From JBBRCE01 sp038205115 (lineage in GTDB: Bacteria > Planctomycetota > Planctomycetia > Pirellulales > JBBRCE01), in contig JBBRCE010000027.1 in NCBI GenBank assembly GCA_038205115.1, forward strand, positions 1 to 64,000: a stretch of DNA of 64,000 nucleotides, given 5' to 3'. The position numbers and the translations under genes are program-made. The notes under the pieces are model-generated. The model ran no database searches and was not told where the DNA came from. It saw only the letters and a list, made by a program, of their open reading frames with translations. This document shows positions 25,023-32,368 of the stretch, one piece after another (positions within the stretch are counted from its first letter, which is position 1; each line of letters starts with the position of its first letter).

Positions 25023-25280
25023 TCAGCCGCCGCCCACCAGTGTCACGACTTCAACGCGGTCGCCAGCGCAAAGACGATGCTGCTGATGTTGAGCGCGCGG
25101 CACCAACTGCAGGTTGACTTCCACGGCCACATATTTGGCGGGCAAGCCGAGTTCGGCAATCAACTGGGCAACGTTCGCGTCTTCGGCCAGCGCGCGCGGT
25201 TGGCCATTGAACACGATGCTCATGGCGCGATTTGCCTGGCCCGAAACGGGCGTCGCAATCGATTGCGGCTCGGCGCTCAT
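25023..25280 (-). CDS. thiS: Sulfur carrier protein ThiS
   Basis: The C-terminal 66 residues are ThiS: MSIVFNGQPRALAEDANVAQLIAELGL, then AVEVNLQLVPRAQHQQHRLCAGDRVEVVTLVGGG. The tail ends in Gly-Gly-Gly and is adenylylated and thiocarboxylated to donate sulfur to ThiG. Two starts are possible. ATG 25223 gives the normal 66 residues. ATG 25280 adds 19 residues and overlaps the stop of the upstream gene in TGATG, which would couple their translation. I annotate the longer form for that coupling but cannot decide. Confidence 0.88.
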   Translation of the reverse strand: MSAEPQSIATPVSGQANRAMSIVFNGQPRALAEDANVAQLIAELGLPAKYVAVEVNLQLVPRAQHQQHRLCAGDRVEVVTLVGGG

Positions 25281-25783
25281 CAACCACCTGGCCGCACGGC
25301 CACGGTTCGCATCTTGACCGAAGCGATCGGCACAAACGCGGACTGTTGCGCCTTGGGGATAGCCGGAATTCCATACACCAGGCAAGTGCCGCTACCGACT
25401 TCGACAATGTAGATCACGCTGGGCGCCATTTTTGCGGCGGCCGTCGTGGTGGCCAGTTTGGCAGCGCCGGAAACCATCAAAAATTTGGGGGCCTTGGGCG
25501 CGTCGGCACCGAGGTCTTTCACCACATTGGTGTCAAACTTGTACGCGAACTTGCCGTTGGGGCTCAACACGCCGCCGGTCAGATCGCCGGTAAGCGAATC
25601 GAGAAACACCACGGCTTCCGAATCTCCATTGACCGGAACGGTGCAGACGGAAAAGTTGTCTTGCCCATGCGTGGCCGTGGCTTGCAGCGGCGCAGGCGAC
25701 ATGACCTTGCCCACCAGCAGCGCGCCCACCACCAGCCCGCCCAACAGCCAGAGCGCCGGATGGCGCAAATACGACGAATTCAT
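25280..25783 (-). CDS. Membrane-anchored hypothetical protein upstream of thiS
   Basis: The 167-residue protein has an N-terminal transmembrane anchor (ALWLLGGLVVGALLVGKVM). A compact region follows with repeated beta-like segments such as VVFLDSLTGDLTGGVLSPNGKFAYKFD, FLMVSGAAKLA and IYIVEVGSGTCLVYGIPAIP. Similar short proteins with the LDSLTGDLTG-type block occur in planctomycetes, but I know no function. The stop TGA overlaps the ATG of the longer thiS frame, so the two are probably cotranscribed. Involvement in thiamine synthesis is not implied by the sequence. Confidence 0.72.
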   Translation of the reverse strand: MNSSYLRHPALWLLGGLVVGALLVGKVMSPAPLQATATHGQDNFSVCTVPVNGDSEAVVFLDSLTGDLTGGVLSPNGKFAYKFDTNVVKDLGADAPKAPKFLMVSGAAKLATTTAAAKMAPSVIYIVEVGSGTCLVYGIPAIPKAQQSAFVPIASVKMRTVAVRPGG

Positions 25784-25941
25784 GTTCCGATACTCCCGAA
25801 GAGAAATGCTCAGACCGATGTGCTGCGTTGCCAACCGTGCAGCTTGCAATATAACCATCGCCGGAAAATGTCGCCAGCATCGCCCGGCCGGAATTGCGGC
25901 GGAGGAATGCCAAGAATCGTGCGATTGAACCGGACGACGGC

Positions 25942-26433
25942 TTAACGATTGAGTTGCCAAATGGCCACGTTCAGCGCAGCGGCAAATCCGACCCACAGCA
26001 GGTAAGGCGCCAGGAGCAGCGCGGCCGCCCGCGAGAATCGCCAAAACGACCAGGCGGTGGCCGCAATCGTCAGCAGCAGCACAAAGATTTCTGCCGCCGC
26101 CAGATCGGGGCGATGCAGGCCAAAGAACAGCACCGACCACAGCACATTCAAGCCAAGTTGCGCGAGAAACAACAGCAACGGACCGCGCCACAGCCGCGAT
26201 TTGCCTGTTCGCCAGACAAGCCAGGCGGCCAAGCCCATGCAGAAATAGAGCACGGACCAAACCGGGCCGAAGATTTGATTCGGCGGATTGAACGCTGGCT
26301 TAATCAGCGTGGGATACCAATCGGTCAGCGAGGCGAACGTAGCCCAAGAGCCGACACCCGCCGCAGCGTAGCAAAGGGCCAGCCAACCCAGCAGTCCGAG
26401 AATCTGGTGGCCGCGACTTTTTGATTCATGCAT
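25942..26433 (-). CDS. TspO/MBR family membrane protein
   Basis: The 163-residue protein has five transmembrane helices and TspO landmarks: YPTLIKPAFNPPNQIFGPVWSVLYFCMGLAAW, LGLNVLWSVLFFGLHRPDLAAAEI, and YLLWVGFAAALNVAIWQLN. TspO proteins bind porphyrins and related tetrapyrroles in membranes and influence stress and pigment regulation. The role here is not shown by context. The ATG at 26433 gives the standard length. It is divergent from the leucine-attenuator leader, about 160 bp away. Confidence 0.92.
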   Translation of the reverse strand: MHESKSRGHQILGLLGWLALCYAAAGVGSWATFASLTDWYPTLIKPAFNPPNQIFGPVWSVLYFCMGLAAWLVWRTGKSRLWRGPLLLFLAQLGLNVLWSVLFFGLHRPDLAAAEIFVLLLTIAATAWSFWRFSRAAALLLAPYLLWVGFAAALNVAIWQLNR

Positions 26434-26591
26434 GGTTGAAACGTCGGCTCCGATCGAATGACCCGCCAGCAAGCTGCGATTCAAAAAAAGCAAAATGCTG
26501 CGCGACGCGCCTCGAAGCTGCCCATCAGAGCAAAGTTTCGGCCGAAAATCGAGACTGTGGCGGGCGTACGAATTTCAGAAAAAACGCAAAC

Positions 26592-26618
26592 TTGACGAAC
26601 CAACCGGCATGATATAAA
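26592..26618 (+). promoter_or_regulatory. Candidate promoter of the leuA leader
   Basis: TTGACG at 26592..26597 and TATAAA at 26613..26618 are separated by 15 bases, a little short for a sigma70 promoter. Transcription would start near 26625, just before the leader-peptide ribosome site GGGAG at 26632..26636. Position and spacing agree with the attenuator downstream. Confidence 0.55.
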
Positions 26619-26641
26619 GTCTGGAGAGGACGGGAGTCGCC

Positions 26642-26749
26642 GTGGCTGCCGGTCTTTTCGAACATCGTTTTTTGCTGAAACCCCCGATCATGTCGCGAAT
26701 CCTGCTGCCGCTGTTGTTGCAGTTGTGCCTTACCAAGGTCAGGCTTTAG
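26642..26749 (+). CDS. Leucine-rich leader peptide of the leuA attenuator
   Basis: The 35-codon open frame starts with GTG, five bases after GGGAG, and ends with TAG at 26747. Eleven of its 35 residues are Leu, and the segment ILLPLLLQLCL forms a dense Leu run about 30 bases before the stop. An in-frame ATG at 26690 would give a 19-residue version with 8 Leu and no ribosome site. The peptide has no other feature. Its last codons lie inside the 5' arm of the antiterminator hairpin. It is the kind of peptide used to sense charged leucyl-tRNA, as in leuL of enteric bacteria. Confidence 0.82.
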   Translation: MAAGLFEHRFLLKPPIMSRILLPLLLQLCLTKVRL

Positions 26750-26798
26750 GTTCGCACGGACATTCGCTGCCAGCTTTTCCGAACCTCAAGGCCTGACC
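26737..26798 (+). promoter_or_regulatory. Antiterminator hairpin of the leuA leader
   Basis: GGTCAGGC (26737..26744) pairs perfectly with GCCTGACC (26791..26798), and GGTTCG (26749..26754) pairs with CGAACC (26780..26785). Between them most bases also pair (TTTA against TCAAG with one bulge), giving a stem of about 18 pairs. The 3' arm overlaps the 5' arm of the terminator, so the two structures exclude each other. A ribosome that reaches the leader stop covers the 5' arm, while one stalled at the Leu codons leaves it free. Confidence 0.82.
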
Positions 26799-26814
26799 GC
26801 CTTGGGGTTTTTTT
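26784..26814 (+). terminator. Intrinsic terminator of the leuA attenuator
   Basis: CCTCAAGGC (26784..26792) and GCCTTGGGG (26799..26807) form a nine-pair stem with one U-G pair and a six-base loop, followed directly by seven T residues. It lies 35 bases after the leader stop and 89 bases before leuA, in the leuA direction. Confidence 0.9.
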
Positions 26815-26902
26815 ATTGGCTGGCAGACTCTTTTACCGCTTCACACCGCCGACAATTCTTTCGATCATTTAAGCTCACACTTGCAAATACGGATCAATCA
26901 TC

Positions 26903-28441
26903 ATGGCCAGCCGCAGCATCAAGATTTTCGACACCACGCTCCGCGACGGCGAGCAATCGCCCGGCGCCAGCATGAACCTCAGCGAGAAGATGGAGGTCGC
27001 CCAGGCGCTGGTGGATTTGGGTGTGGATATCATCGAGGCCGGTTTTCCGATCGCTTCGATTGGCGACTTCGAAGCAGTCCGCGAGATCGCCGGCAATATT
27101 CGCGGCAGCACCATCTGTGGGCTGGCGCGCTGTAACGAGCTGGACATCGACCGCGCCTGGGAGGCGCTCAAGCACGCGCCGGACGCGCGGATTCACGTGT
27201 TTCTGGCCACCAGCGCGATCCATCGCGAGTTCAAACTCAAGATGGACAAAGACGAGATCGTGCGCCGCGCGGTCGAAGGCGTGAAGCGCGCGGCCAATTA
27301 TTGCGACGATGTGGAATTCTCGCCCGAAGACGCCGCGCGCACCGAACCGGATTTTCTCTGCCGCGTGGTCGAAGCGGCCATCGACGCCGGCGCCACCACC
27401 GTCAACATTCCGGATACGGTCGGTTACGCCACGCCCGCCCACATGGCCAAAGTGATTCGCAACCTGATCGATCGCGTGCCCAACATCGACCGCGCAGTGG
27501 TGAGCATGCATTGCCACGACGACCTGGGCATGGCGGTGGCCAACAGCCTGGCCGGCATCGAAGCAGGCGCGGGACAGGTGGAATGTACCATCAATGGCAT
27601 CGGCGAGCGGGCCGGCAATTGTTCGCTGGAAGAAGTGGTTATGGCGCTCCGCACCCGCAACGATTATTACCAGGCCGATACGCGGATCAACACCCGGCGA
27701 TTGGTGCCCACCAGCCGATTGGTCTCCAGCGTGACCGGTATGTTGGTGCAGCGCAACAAGGCCATCGTGGGCCGCAACGCGTTTGCCCACGAGGCTGGCA
27801 TTCACCAAGACGGCATGCTCAAAGAGCGCACCACGTACGAAATCATGAAGCCGGAAGATGTGGGCTTTTCGAAAACCGATCTGGTGCTCGGCAAGCACAG
27901 CGGGCGGGCCGCGCTGGCCGATCGCGCCAAGGCTCTGGGCTTTCATCTGAGCGGCGACCAATTGCAAACCGTGTTCGAACGCTTCAAGGCGCTGGCCGAT
28001 AAAAAGAAGGAAATCTACGATGGCGACATCGCCGCGCTGATCGAGCAAGAAATCTACGACGCCCAAGAAACCTGGTCGTTCGAAAGTTACCAATTGACGG
28101 TTGCCTCGGGCAGCCGGCCCACCGTTACGCTCAATTTGAAGCGCGGCGACGAACTGTTCACCGAGCAGATGGTGGCCGGCGACGGACCCATCGACGCGAT
28201 TTTTCTGGCTATCGAAAAAGTCACCGGCGTGTTGGCCGCCTGCCGGGATTTTCGCGTGCAGGCCGTCACGGTGGGCAAAGACGCGCAGGCCGAAGTCAAT
28301 GTCGAACTGCAGTTCGAGAACGATATCTTCCGCGGACGTGGCGTTTCGACCGACAGCGTCGAGGCCAGCGGGCGCGCCTTCGTCAACGCCATTAATCGCA
28401 TCGCCGCGCAAACCGGCAAGCGATTGCATCCGCAGAAATGA
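26903..28441 (+). CDS. leuA: 2-isopropylmalate synthase
   Basis: The 512-residue protein matches the usual length of bacterial LeuA. It opens with IKIFDTTLRDGEQSPGASMNLSEKMEVAQAL, the catalytic TIM-barrel start with the metal-binding Asp. Other family blocks are VEFSPEDAARTEPDF, HCHDDLGMAVANSLAGIEAGAGQVECTINGIGERAGN, HEAGIHQDGMLK, and GKHSGRAALADRAKALGF. The C-terminal LeuA allosteric domain (SYQLTVASGSRPTVTLNLKRGDE) carries leucine feedback. It condenses acetyl-CoA and 2-oxoisovalerate in the first step of leucine synthesis in the cytoplasm. The leader upstream has the complete layout of a leucine attenuator, so expression should fall when leucine is plentiful. Confidence 0.97.
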   Translation: MASRSIKIFDTTLRDGEQSPGASMNLSEKMEVAQALVDLGVDIIEAGFPIASIGDFEAVREIAGNIRGSTICGLARCNELDIDRAWEALKHAPDARIHVFLATSAIHREFKLKMDKDEIVRRAVEGVKRAANYCDDVEFSPEDAARTEPDFLCRVVEAAIDAGATTVNIPDTVGYATPAHMAKVIRNLIDRVPNIDRAVVSMHCHDDLGMAVANSLAGIEAGAGQVECTINGIGERAGNCSLEEVVMALRTRNDYYQADTRINTRRLVPTSRLVSSVTGMLVQRNKAIVGRNAFAHEAGIHQDGMLKERTTYEIMKPEDVGFSKTDLVLGKHSGRAALADRAKALGFHLSGDQLQTVFERFKALADKKKEIYDGDIAALIEQEIYDAQETWSFESYQLTVASGSRPTVTLNLKRGDELFTEQMVAGDGPIDAIFLAIEKVTGVLAACRDFRVQAVTVGKDAQAEVNVELQFENDIFRGRGVSTDSVEASGRAFVNAINRIAAQTGKRLHPQK

Positions 28442-28451
28442 ACGCGCGGCG

Positions 28452-29774
28452 CTAGAATTTGGCAATCAGCTTTTGCAGCCGCCGACGGTAGCTGAAATGT
28501 TCGACCTCAAGCAGATGCCGCGACGAATCGACGTAGCGAATGCCGCGCGACAGATCGGGCGGCGTGGTCAATTTGAGCCGGCGAAACCAGTCCGCTCGCG
28601 GCGATTGCGATTTGCACGCCGCGACAAATCGCGCCATGAGCTGCGCCTGATAATCGACCAGTCCCCATTGGCCGCTATCGGGCTGAATGAGGCCCGCCAC
28701 AAACAGCCCGTCGTAGCGCGGATGAAACGCGTGCAAATAAAGCTGTGGGCGACCGGCGTGCCAGTTTAAATGCTGCTCGTCGATGAACGGAAAACGGATG
28801 TTGAAGCCGGTGGCCAAAATGATCAGATCGATCGGCTCACGCGTGCCGTCCGTAAAGCGGACGTCCGTGCCGCACAGTTCGGCCACGTCGGGCTTGGGAC
28901 GAATTTGGCCGTGACCCACGTAATACAACATCTGCGAATTGATGATCGGATGCGTTTCGAACAACCGATGATCGGGCACCGGCAGGCCGTATTGCTGGGG
29001 CAGACCGATGGCAATTTTGACCATCACGCGCGTGATCTGACGCCGTAGCCACAGCGGCAATCGCCAGCGGAGCAGACGCTCGCCGCACTCGTCCACCGGT
29101 TTGCCGCGAAGAAACTTCGGCAGGTAATGATAGCCGCGCCGCAAACTGTGAAAGGTGGCCGCCGCATGCTGCGCGGCTTCAACGGCAATGTCGCATCCGG
29201 AGTTGCCGCCGCCAATCACCAGTACGCGCCGGCCCTTCAAAATATCCGGCGTTTTGTAATCGGCCGAATGCAAAATCTGCCCGGCGAAGTGTCCCGGCAA
29301 TTCGGGCCTTTTCGGATCCCAGTTGTGACCGTTGGCAATCACCACGCCGCGATAGACACGGACTTCTCCAGAGGCCAGCGTCACTCTCCAGGCAGTTTGC
29401 GGGTCGTCGGCAGCGACCGGTTCGATGCGCTGAACGCCGGTTCGAAATTGAATGTGCGGCAGTAGATCGAAATGCCGAACGTAGTCGGTCAGGTACTGAA
29501 ACACCTGCTGATGGCCGGGAAACTCCGGTGCGCCGTGCGACATCGGAAAATCCGTGTACTCCGTCAGCCGTTTGGAAGAAATCAGATGCGTCGAGCGGTA
29601 CACGCTGCTGTGCGGCATGCCGTAACACCAATTGCCGCCAATGGTGTCTTCGCGCTCCAGGCAGTCGACGGCAACGCCCCGCTGGGCGAAGTTTTTGAGC
29701 ACGGTCAGGCCCGACGTGCCGGCTCCGAGCACGCAATAACGAGTTTCATAATCGGAGGAAATTGCTGCAATCAT
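28452..29774 (-). CDS. Flavin-containing monooxygenase
   Basis: The 440-residue protein has an FAD motif near the N-terminus (YCVLGAGTSGLTVLKNFAQRG, then DTIGGNW). The family fingerprint HFAGQILHSADYK fits FxGxxxHxxxY, and a second Rossmann motif for NADPH reads VLVIGGGNSGCDIAVEAA. ATGFNIRFPF near the end is the usual ATG box. Such enzymes oxygenate N- or S-containing or ketone substrates, and the substrate cannot be read from sequence. The ATG at 29774 begins the fold. It converges with leuA 10 bases away and is not linked to it in function. Confidence 0.92.
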   Translation of the reverse strand: MIAAISSDYETRYCVLGAGTSGLTVLKNFAQRGVAVDCLEREDTIGGNWCYGMPHSSVYRSTHLISSKRLTEYTDFPMSHGAPEFPGHQQVFQYLTDYVRHFDLLPHIQFRTGVQRIEPVAADDPQTAWRVTLASGEVRVYRGVVIANGHNWDPKRPELPGHFAGQILHSADYKTPDILKGRRVLVIGGGNSGCDIAVEAAQHAAATFHSLRRGYHYLPKFLRGKPVDECGERLLRWRLPLWLRRQITRVMVKIAIGLPQQYGLPVPDHRLFETHPIINSQMLYYVGHGQIRPKPDVAELCGTDVRFTDGTREPIDLIILATGFNIRFPFIDEQHLNWHAGRPQLYLHAFHPRYDGLFVAGLIQPDSGQWGLVDYQAQLMARFVAACKSQSPRADWFRRLKLTTPPDLSRGIRYVDSSRHLLEVEHFSYRRRLQKLIAKF

Positions 29775-29909
29775 GCTTGCCAGAATACGTGAGCCTCGCC
29801 GCAGCGACAAGCGACCGCCGGCCGCACGGCGACCATATTTTGATTGCTGGGCATGGTGGCCGTATAATGTTTGTTGGTCCTGTCTTCTTTTTGCGGTGGA
29901 GATTTTGCA

Positions 29910-30458
29910 ATGACTCGCGCCACGGCGTTTAGCCTTGTTGGAATGTTTGTTTCGACGGTCTTACTCAACGGAGTGTGTTGCGCTGCGGAACCGGCAGTCG
30001 CCGACAAGAAACCGGTGGACAAGGCCGCGGCCGAAACGACAAAAACAGACGCGCAGGCGCTGCTCGAAAAAACGTTTGCCGAGTCAATGTCTGGCGTGAC
30101 GCTCACCGGCCATTACACGCTGGGCGAAATACGCGGCGACAAAATGCCGCCTGCAGAAAAATACAACATCAGTAAAGTCACCAAGCTGGATGGCGATTTC
30201 TGGCAGTTCGACGTGAATATTGCCTACGCAGACCACGACCTCACCGTGCCGCTCAAGCTAGAAATCAAATGGGCCGGCGACACGCCCGTCGTGACGCTCA
30301 CCAAGTACACGATTCCGCTACTCGGCACGTTCACCGCGCGGGTGCTGTTTTACGACAATCAATATGCCGGCACTTGGAGTGGCGGCGATCACGGCGGCCA
30401 ACTGTTCGGCAAGATCGCTAAGACAGCGGCCGAACCGGCCAAGAAAGTCGCAAAATAG
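29910..30458 (+). CDS. Secreted hypothetical protein
   Basis: The 182-residue protein has a signal peptide (ATAFSLVGMFVSTVLLNGVCCAAE). A charged linker follows, then a beta-rich region (GVTLTGHYTLGEIRGDKMPPAEKYNISKVTKLDGDFWQFDVNIAYADHDLTVPLKLEIKWAGDTPVVTL) ending with FGKIAKTAAEPAKKVAK. Proteins with the LTGHYT...W.F.V...YG.HD.T..L.. pattern are frequent in planctomycetes and have no assigned role. The ATG at 29910 begins the signal peptide. It converges with the DUF1990 gene. Confidence 0.78.
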   Translation: MTRATAFSLVGMFVSTVLLNGVCCAAEPAVADKKPVDKAAAETTKTDAQALLEKTFAESMSGVTLTGHYTLGEIRGDKMPPAEKYNISKVTKLDGDFWQFDVNIAYADHDLTVPLKLEIKWAGDTPVVTLTKYTIPLLGTFTARVLFYDNQYAGTWSGGDHGGQLFGKIAKTAAEPAKKVAK

Positions 30459-30482
30459 TCGGGCCGAACCGCCATTTTGCCG

Positions 30483-31073
30483 CTACTTCGTCGACGCTAC
30501 GTTTTGCACCACACGCTGCATCGCCGCTGCGGAATCGCGGGCAAACCGCTTTTGCTGACGGCGAACCAGCGGATAACCCAATCGCGCGACCAGCAGGTTC
30601 GGCCGCGAAAATGCCAGGATGTCGTACCACACGCCATCGTCGTGGCGATGCCATTCGATCTGAAATCGCTCTTCGCCGCGTTCGGCATGCGACGGCAGCG
30701 TGCCGTAGGCAAAGCCAAATCGCGCGATCGGACCGGTTTCGTCGATCACATAAACAATCCGGCAAGCGTTCAGCCACCACAGCCCCACGGCATGGCCCAT
30801 CACCGCCACCGTTTGACCGCTTTGAATTGGCGTGATGAAATCGCCGGGTAAAACCCAGCCCAGGTTGAATTGCTGCCAGCCGCGCACACCCGCGCAGGCC
30901 GCTTGATAAACGGCCTCGCCGTGTCCGAGCAAGACGCGGGTGTGATCGACGATGTAGCCCTGCGGCGTCTGCCCGGCCGAACTGCCCACGCCTTGGTAAC
31001 TGAACGGCGCGGCCACCTGCTGATCAAGAAAGCGCTGGACGGTTGCGGCAGACGGTTTTCGCAGCGTAATCAT
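30483..31073 (-). CDS. DUF1990 family protein
   Basis: The 196-residue protein has family blocks HTRVLLGHGEAVYQAACAGVRGWQQFNLGWV, GQTVAVMGHAVGLWWLNACRIVYVIDE, FGFAYGTLPSHAERGEERFQIEW, and VWYDILAFSRPNLLVARLGYPLVRRQQKRF. The family is widespread in bacteria and plants, and its function is unknown to me. It is cytoplasmic, as no signal or membrane segment is seen. Confidence 0.9.
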   Translation of the reverse strand: MITLRKPSAATVQRFLDQQVAAPFSYQGVGSSAGQTPQGYIVDHTRVLLGHGEAVYQAACAGVRGWQQFNLGWVLPGDFITPIQSGQTVAVMGHAVGLWWLNACRIVYVIDETGPIARFGFAYGTLPSHAERGEERFQIEWHRHDDGVWYDILAFSRPNLLVARLGYPLVRRQQKRFARDSAAAMQRVVQNVASTK

Positions 31074-31226
31074 GCGGGGAATGTTGGTTCAGTCGTCATA
31101 CAGACCAGGCGTTGGCACGATAGGAAATCGCGGTTTGGCCCGCCGATGCACGCGTTACGTCATGGCTTACGCAGCGAAGTTTCTTATCGGAATTTCGCAG
31201 GCAATTCGAGACGACTGCGGCCCGCA

Positions 31227-32171
31227 TTACTTGTGATCGCCGGGGCGGAGGTCGTGCTTCTTGGCGGATTCGCAGAGCCACAGGGCGGCGCCGGTCACGG
31301 TGTTGGCGTGTACGCCGGCGGACGTATGCTCGGGAGTGAATTGCGTTTTGCCGGCCGAATACGACGAGATCACGAATTTCACATGCGGCGATTTGAGCGC
31401 CGGACCGGCGTGATGCAGCATGGTGGTAAAGATGTCTTTGAGATCGCCGAGCAGGTCGCTGGTATGCTCGGCATTGATCAGCACGTAAACATCGCGTTGA
31501 TGATGGACGCCAAAGTTGATGGCCGTGGCGACTTCCGCCTCCAGGATTTTGCCTTTGCGGACGCCGTGCGAGGGAATTTCGATGCTGAAGCCGTCGACTT
31601 TTTTTTCTTCGACCAGTTTGTGCAGCAAGTCGTTGCGATGGAACGCGCGGGTGTTGACGATCAGTCGCGAATCCGCGATGTCGGCCGCTTTAAGGCCCTC
31701 GCGTACGGCGGTCACCTCCGCGCCGCTGAGAGTCGAATCTTTGTTGTGTTCTTCGTCCCAGACCATGGCCGCAAAATGCTTGATACCGGCCGATTTCAAG
31801 GCTTTGACTTCGTGCGGTTCGTGCGTGGCGTCGGACATTTTTGCGGCCGATGACTGTTTGAGTTCGACGATCCAATGTTTGTCTTTGAGTTCTTCGATCC
31901 ATTTCTCACGGCTCTTGCCGGCGCTCTTGCCCTCGGGCGTTTTGCTCATGCCTTGGCCGACGTACCAAATGCCGTCAATGGCTTTGGCGCATTGCGGCCA
32001 CTCGTCGAGCTCCAACAGTTGACTGCCGTGGCTACTCTTGCCGGGCGAATTGGTGTTGATGTACACCTCCATCGCCGCGCAGGGCGCGACCACAACCCAC
32101 AGCGCGCAGGCTGCGAAGCAACGAACGCCAAACCTTGGCGACAGCTTGGATTGAACAATTCTCGCTTGCAT
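31227..32171 (-). CDS. Secreted hypothetical protein, TIM-barrel-like
   Basis: The 314-residue protein has a signal peptide (FAACALWVVVAPCAAMEVYINTN). The mature part contains alternating strand-helix units (VKALKSAGIKHFAAMVWDEEH, VDGFSIEIPSHGVRKGKILEAEVATAINFGVHHQRDVYVLINAEHTSDLLGDLKDIF). These resemble a glycosidase-like or phosphodiesterase-like barrel, but I see no decisive catalytic signature. It is likely exported. The start at 32171 is chosen so the signal peptide is short. Confidence 0.65.
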   Translation of the reverse strand: MQARIVQSKLSPRFGVRCFAACALWVVVAPCAAMEVYINTNSPGKSSHGSQLLELDEWPQCAKAIDGIWYVGQGMSKTPEGKSAGKSREKWIEELKDKHWIVELKQSSAAKMSDATHEPHEVKALKSAGIKHFAAMVWDEEHNKDSTLSGAEVTAVREGLKAADIADSRLIVNTRAFHRNDLLHKLVEEKKVDGFSIEIPSHGVRKGKILEAEVATAINFGVHHQRDVYVLINAEHTSDLLGDLKDIFTTMLHHAGPALKSPHVKFVISSYSAGKTQFTPEHTSAGVHANTVTGAALWLCESAKKHDLRPGDHK

Positions 32172-32307
32172 GACGATGGCTCGCTGCTGCATTCAGGCCG
32201 ACTGTCGGTGCCGTATGTTGGCCGGCGACACCGAAGGCAAACGCCCGAGACAAGTGTAATCCATCGTCGATCGATAAGAAACATCGGGGCCGGCGCGGAA
32301 TGCAAAA

Positions 32308-32337
32308 CGGCCGCAAGATCCGTGAATCTTGCGGCCG
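32308..32337 (-). terminator. Strong hairpin terminator
   Basis: CGGCCGCAAGAT (32308..32319) and ATCTTGCGGCCG (32326..32337) form a perfect 12-pair stem with a six-base loop. On the minus strand it is followed by TTTTGC and lies 31 bases beyond the stop of the beta-barrel gene. On the plus strand TTGATCGTTTTT follows, so it could act in both directions. Confidence 0.8.
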
Positions 32338-32368
32338 TTGATCGTTTTTGACTTACTGCCTGCGATGA

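Noticed and set aside
24944..25940. TPP riboswitch near thiS/thiG
   Set aside because: No thi-box-like CTGAGA-type core with a paired arm was seen on the coding strand before the thiS or upstream gene starts.
26894..28465. A 523-codon minus-strand frame across leuA
   Set aside because: It is a shadow of leuA, which has all family motifs. The antisense translation is His/Gly/Val-rich without any recognisable domain.
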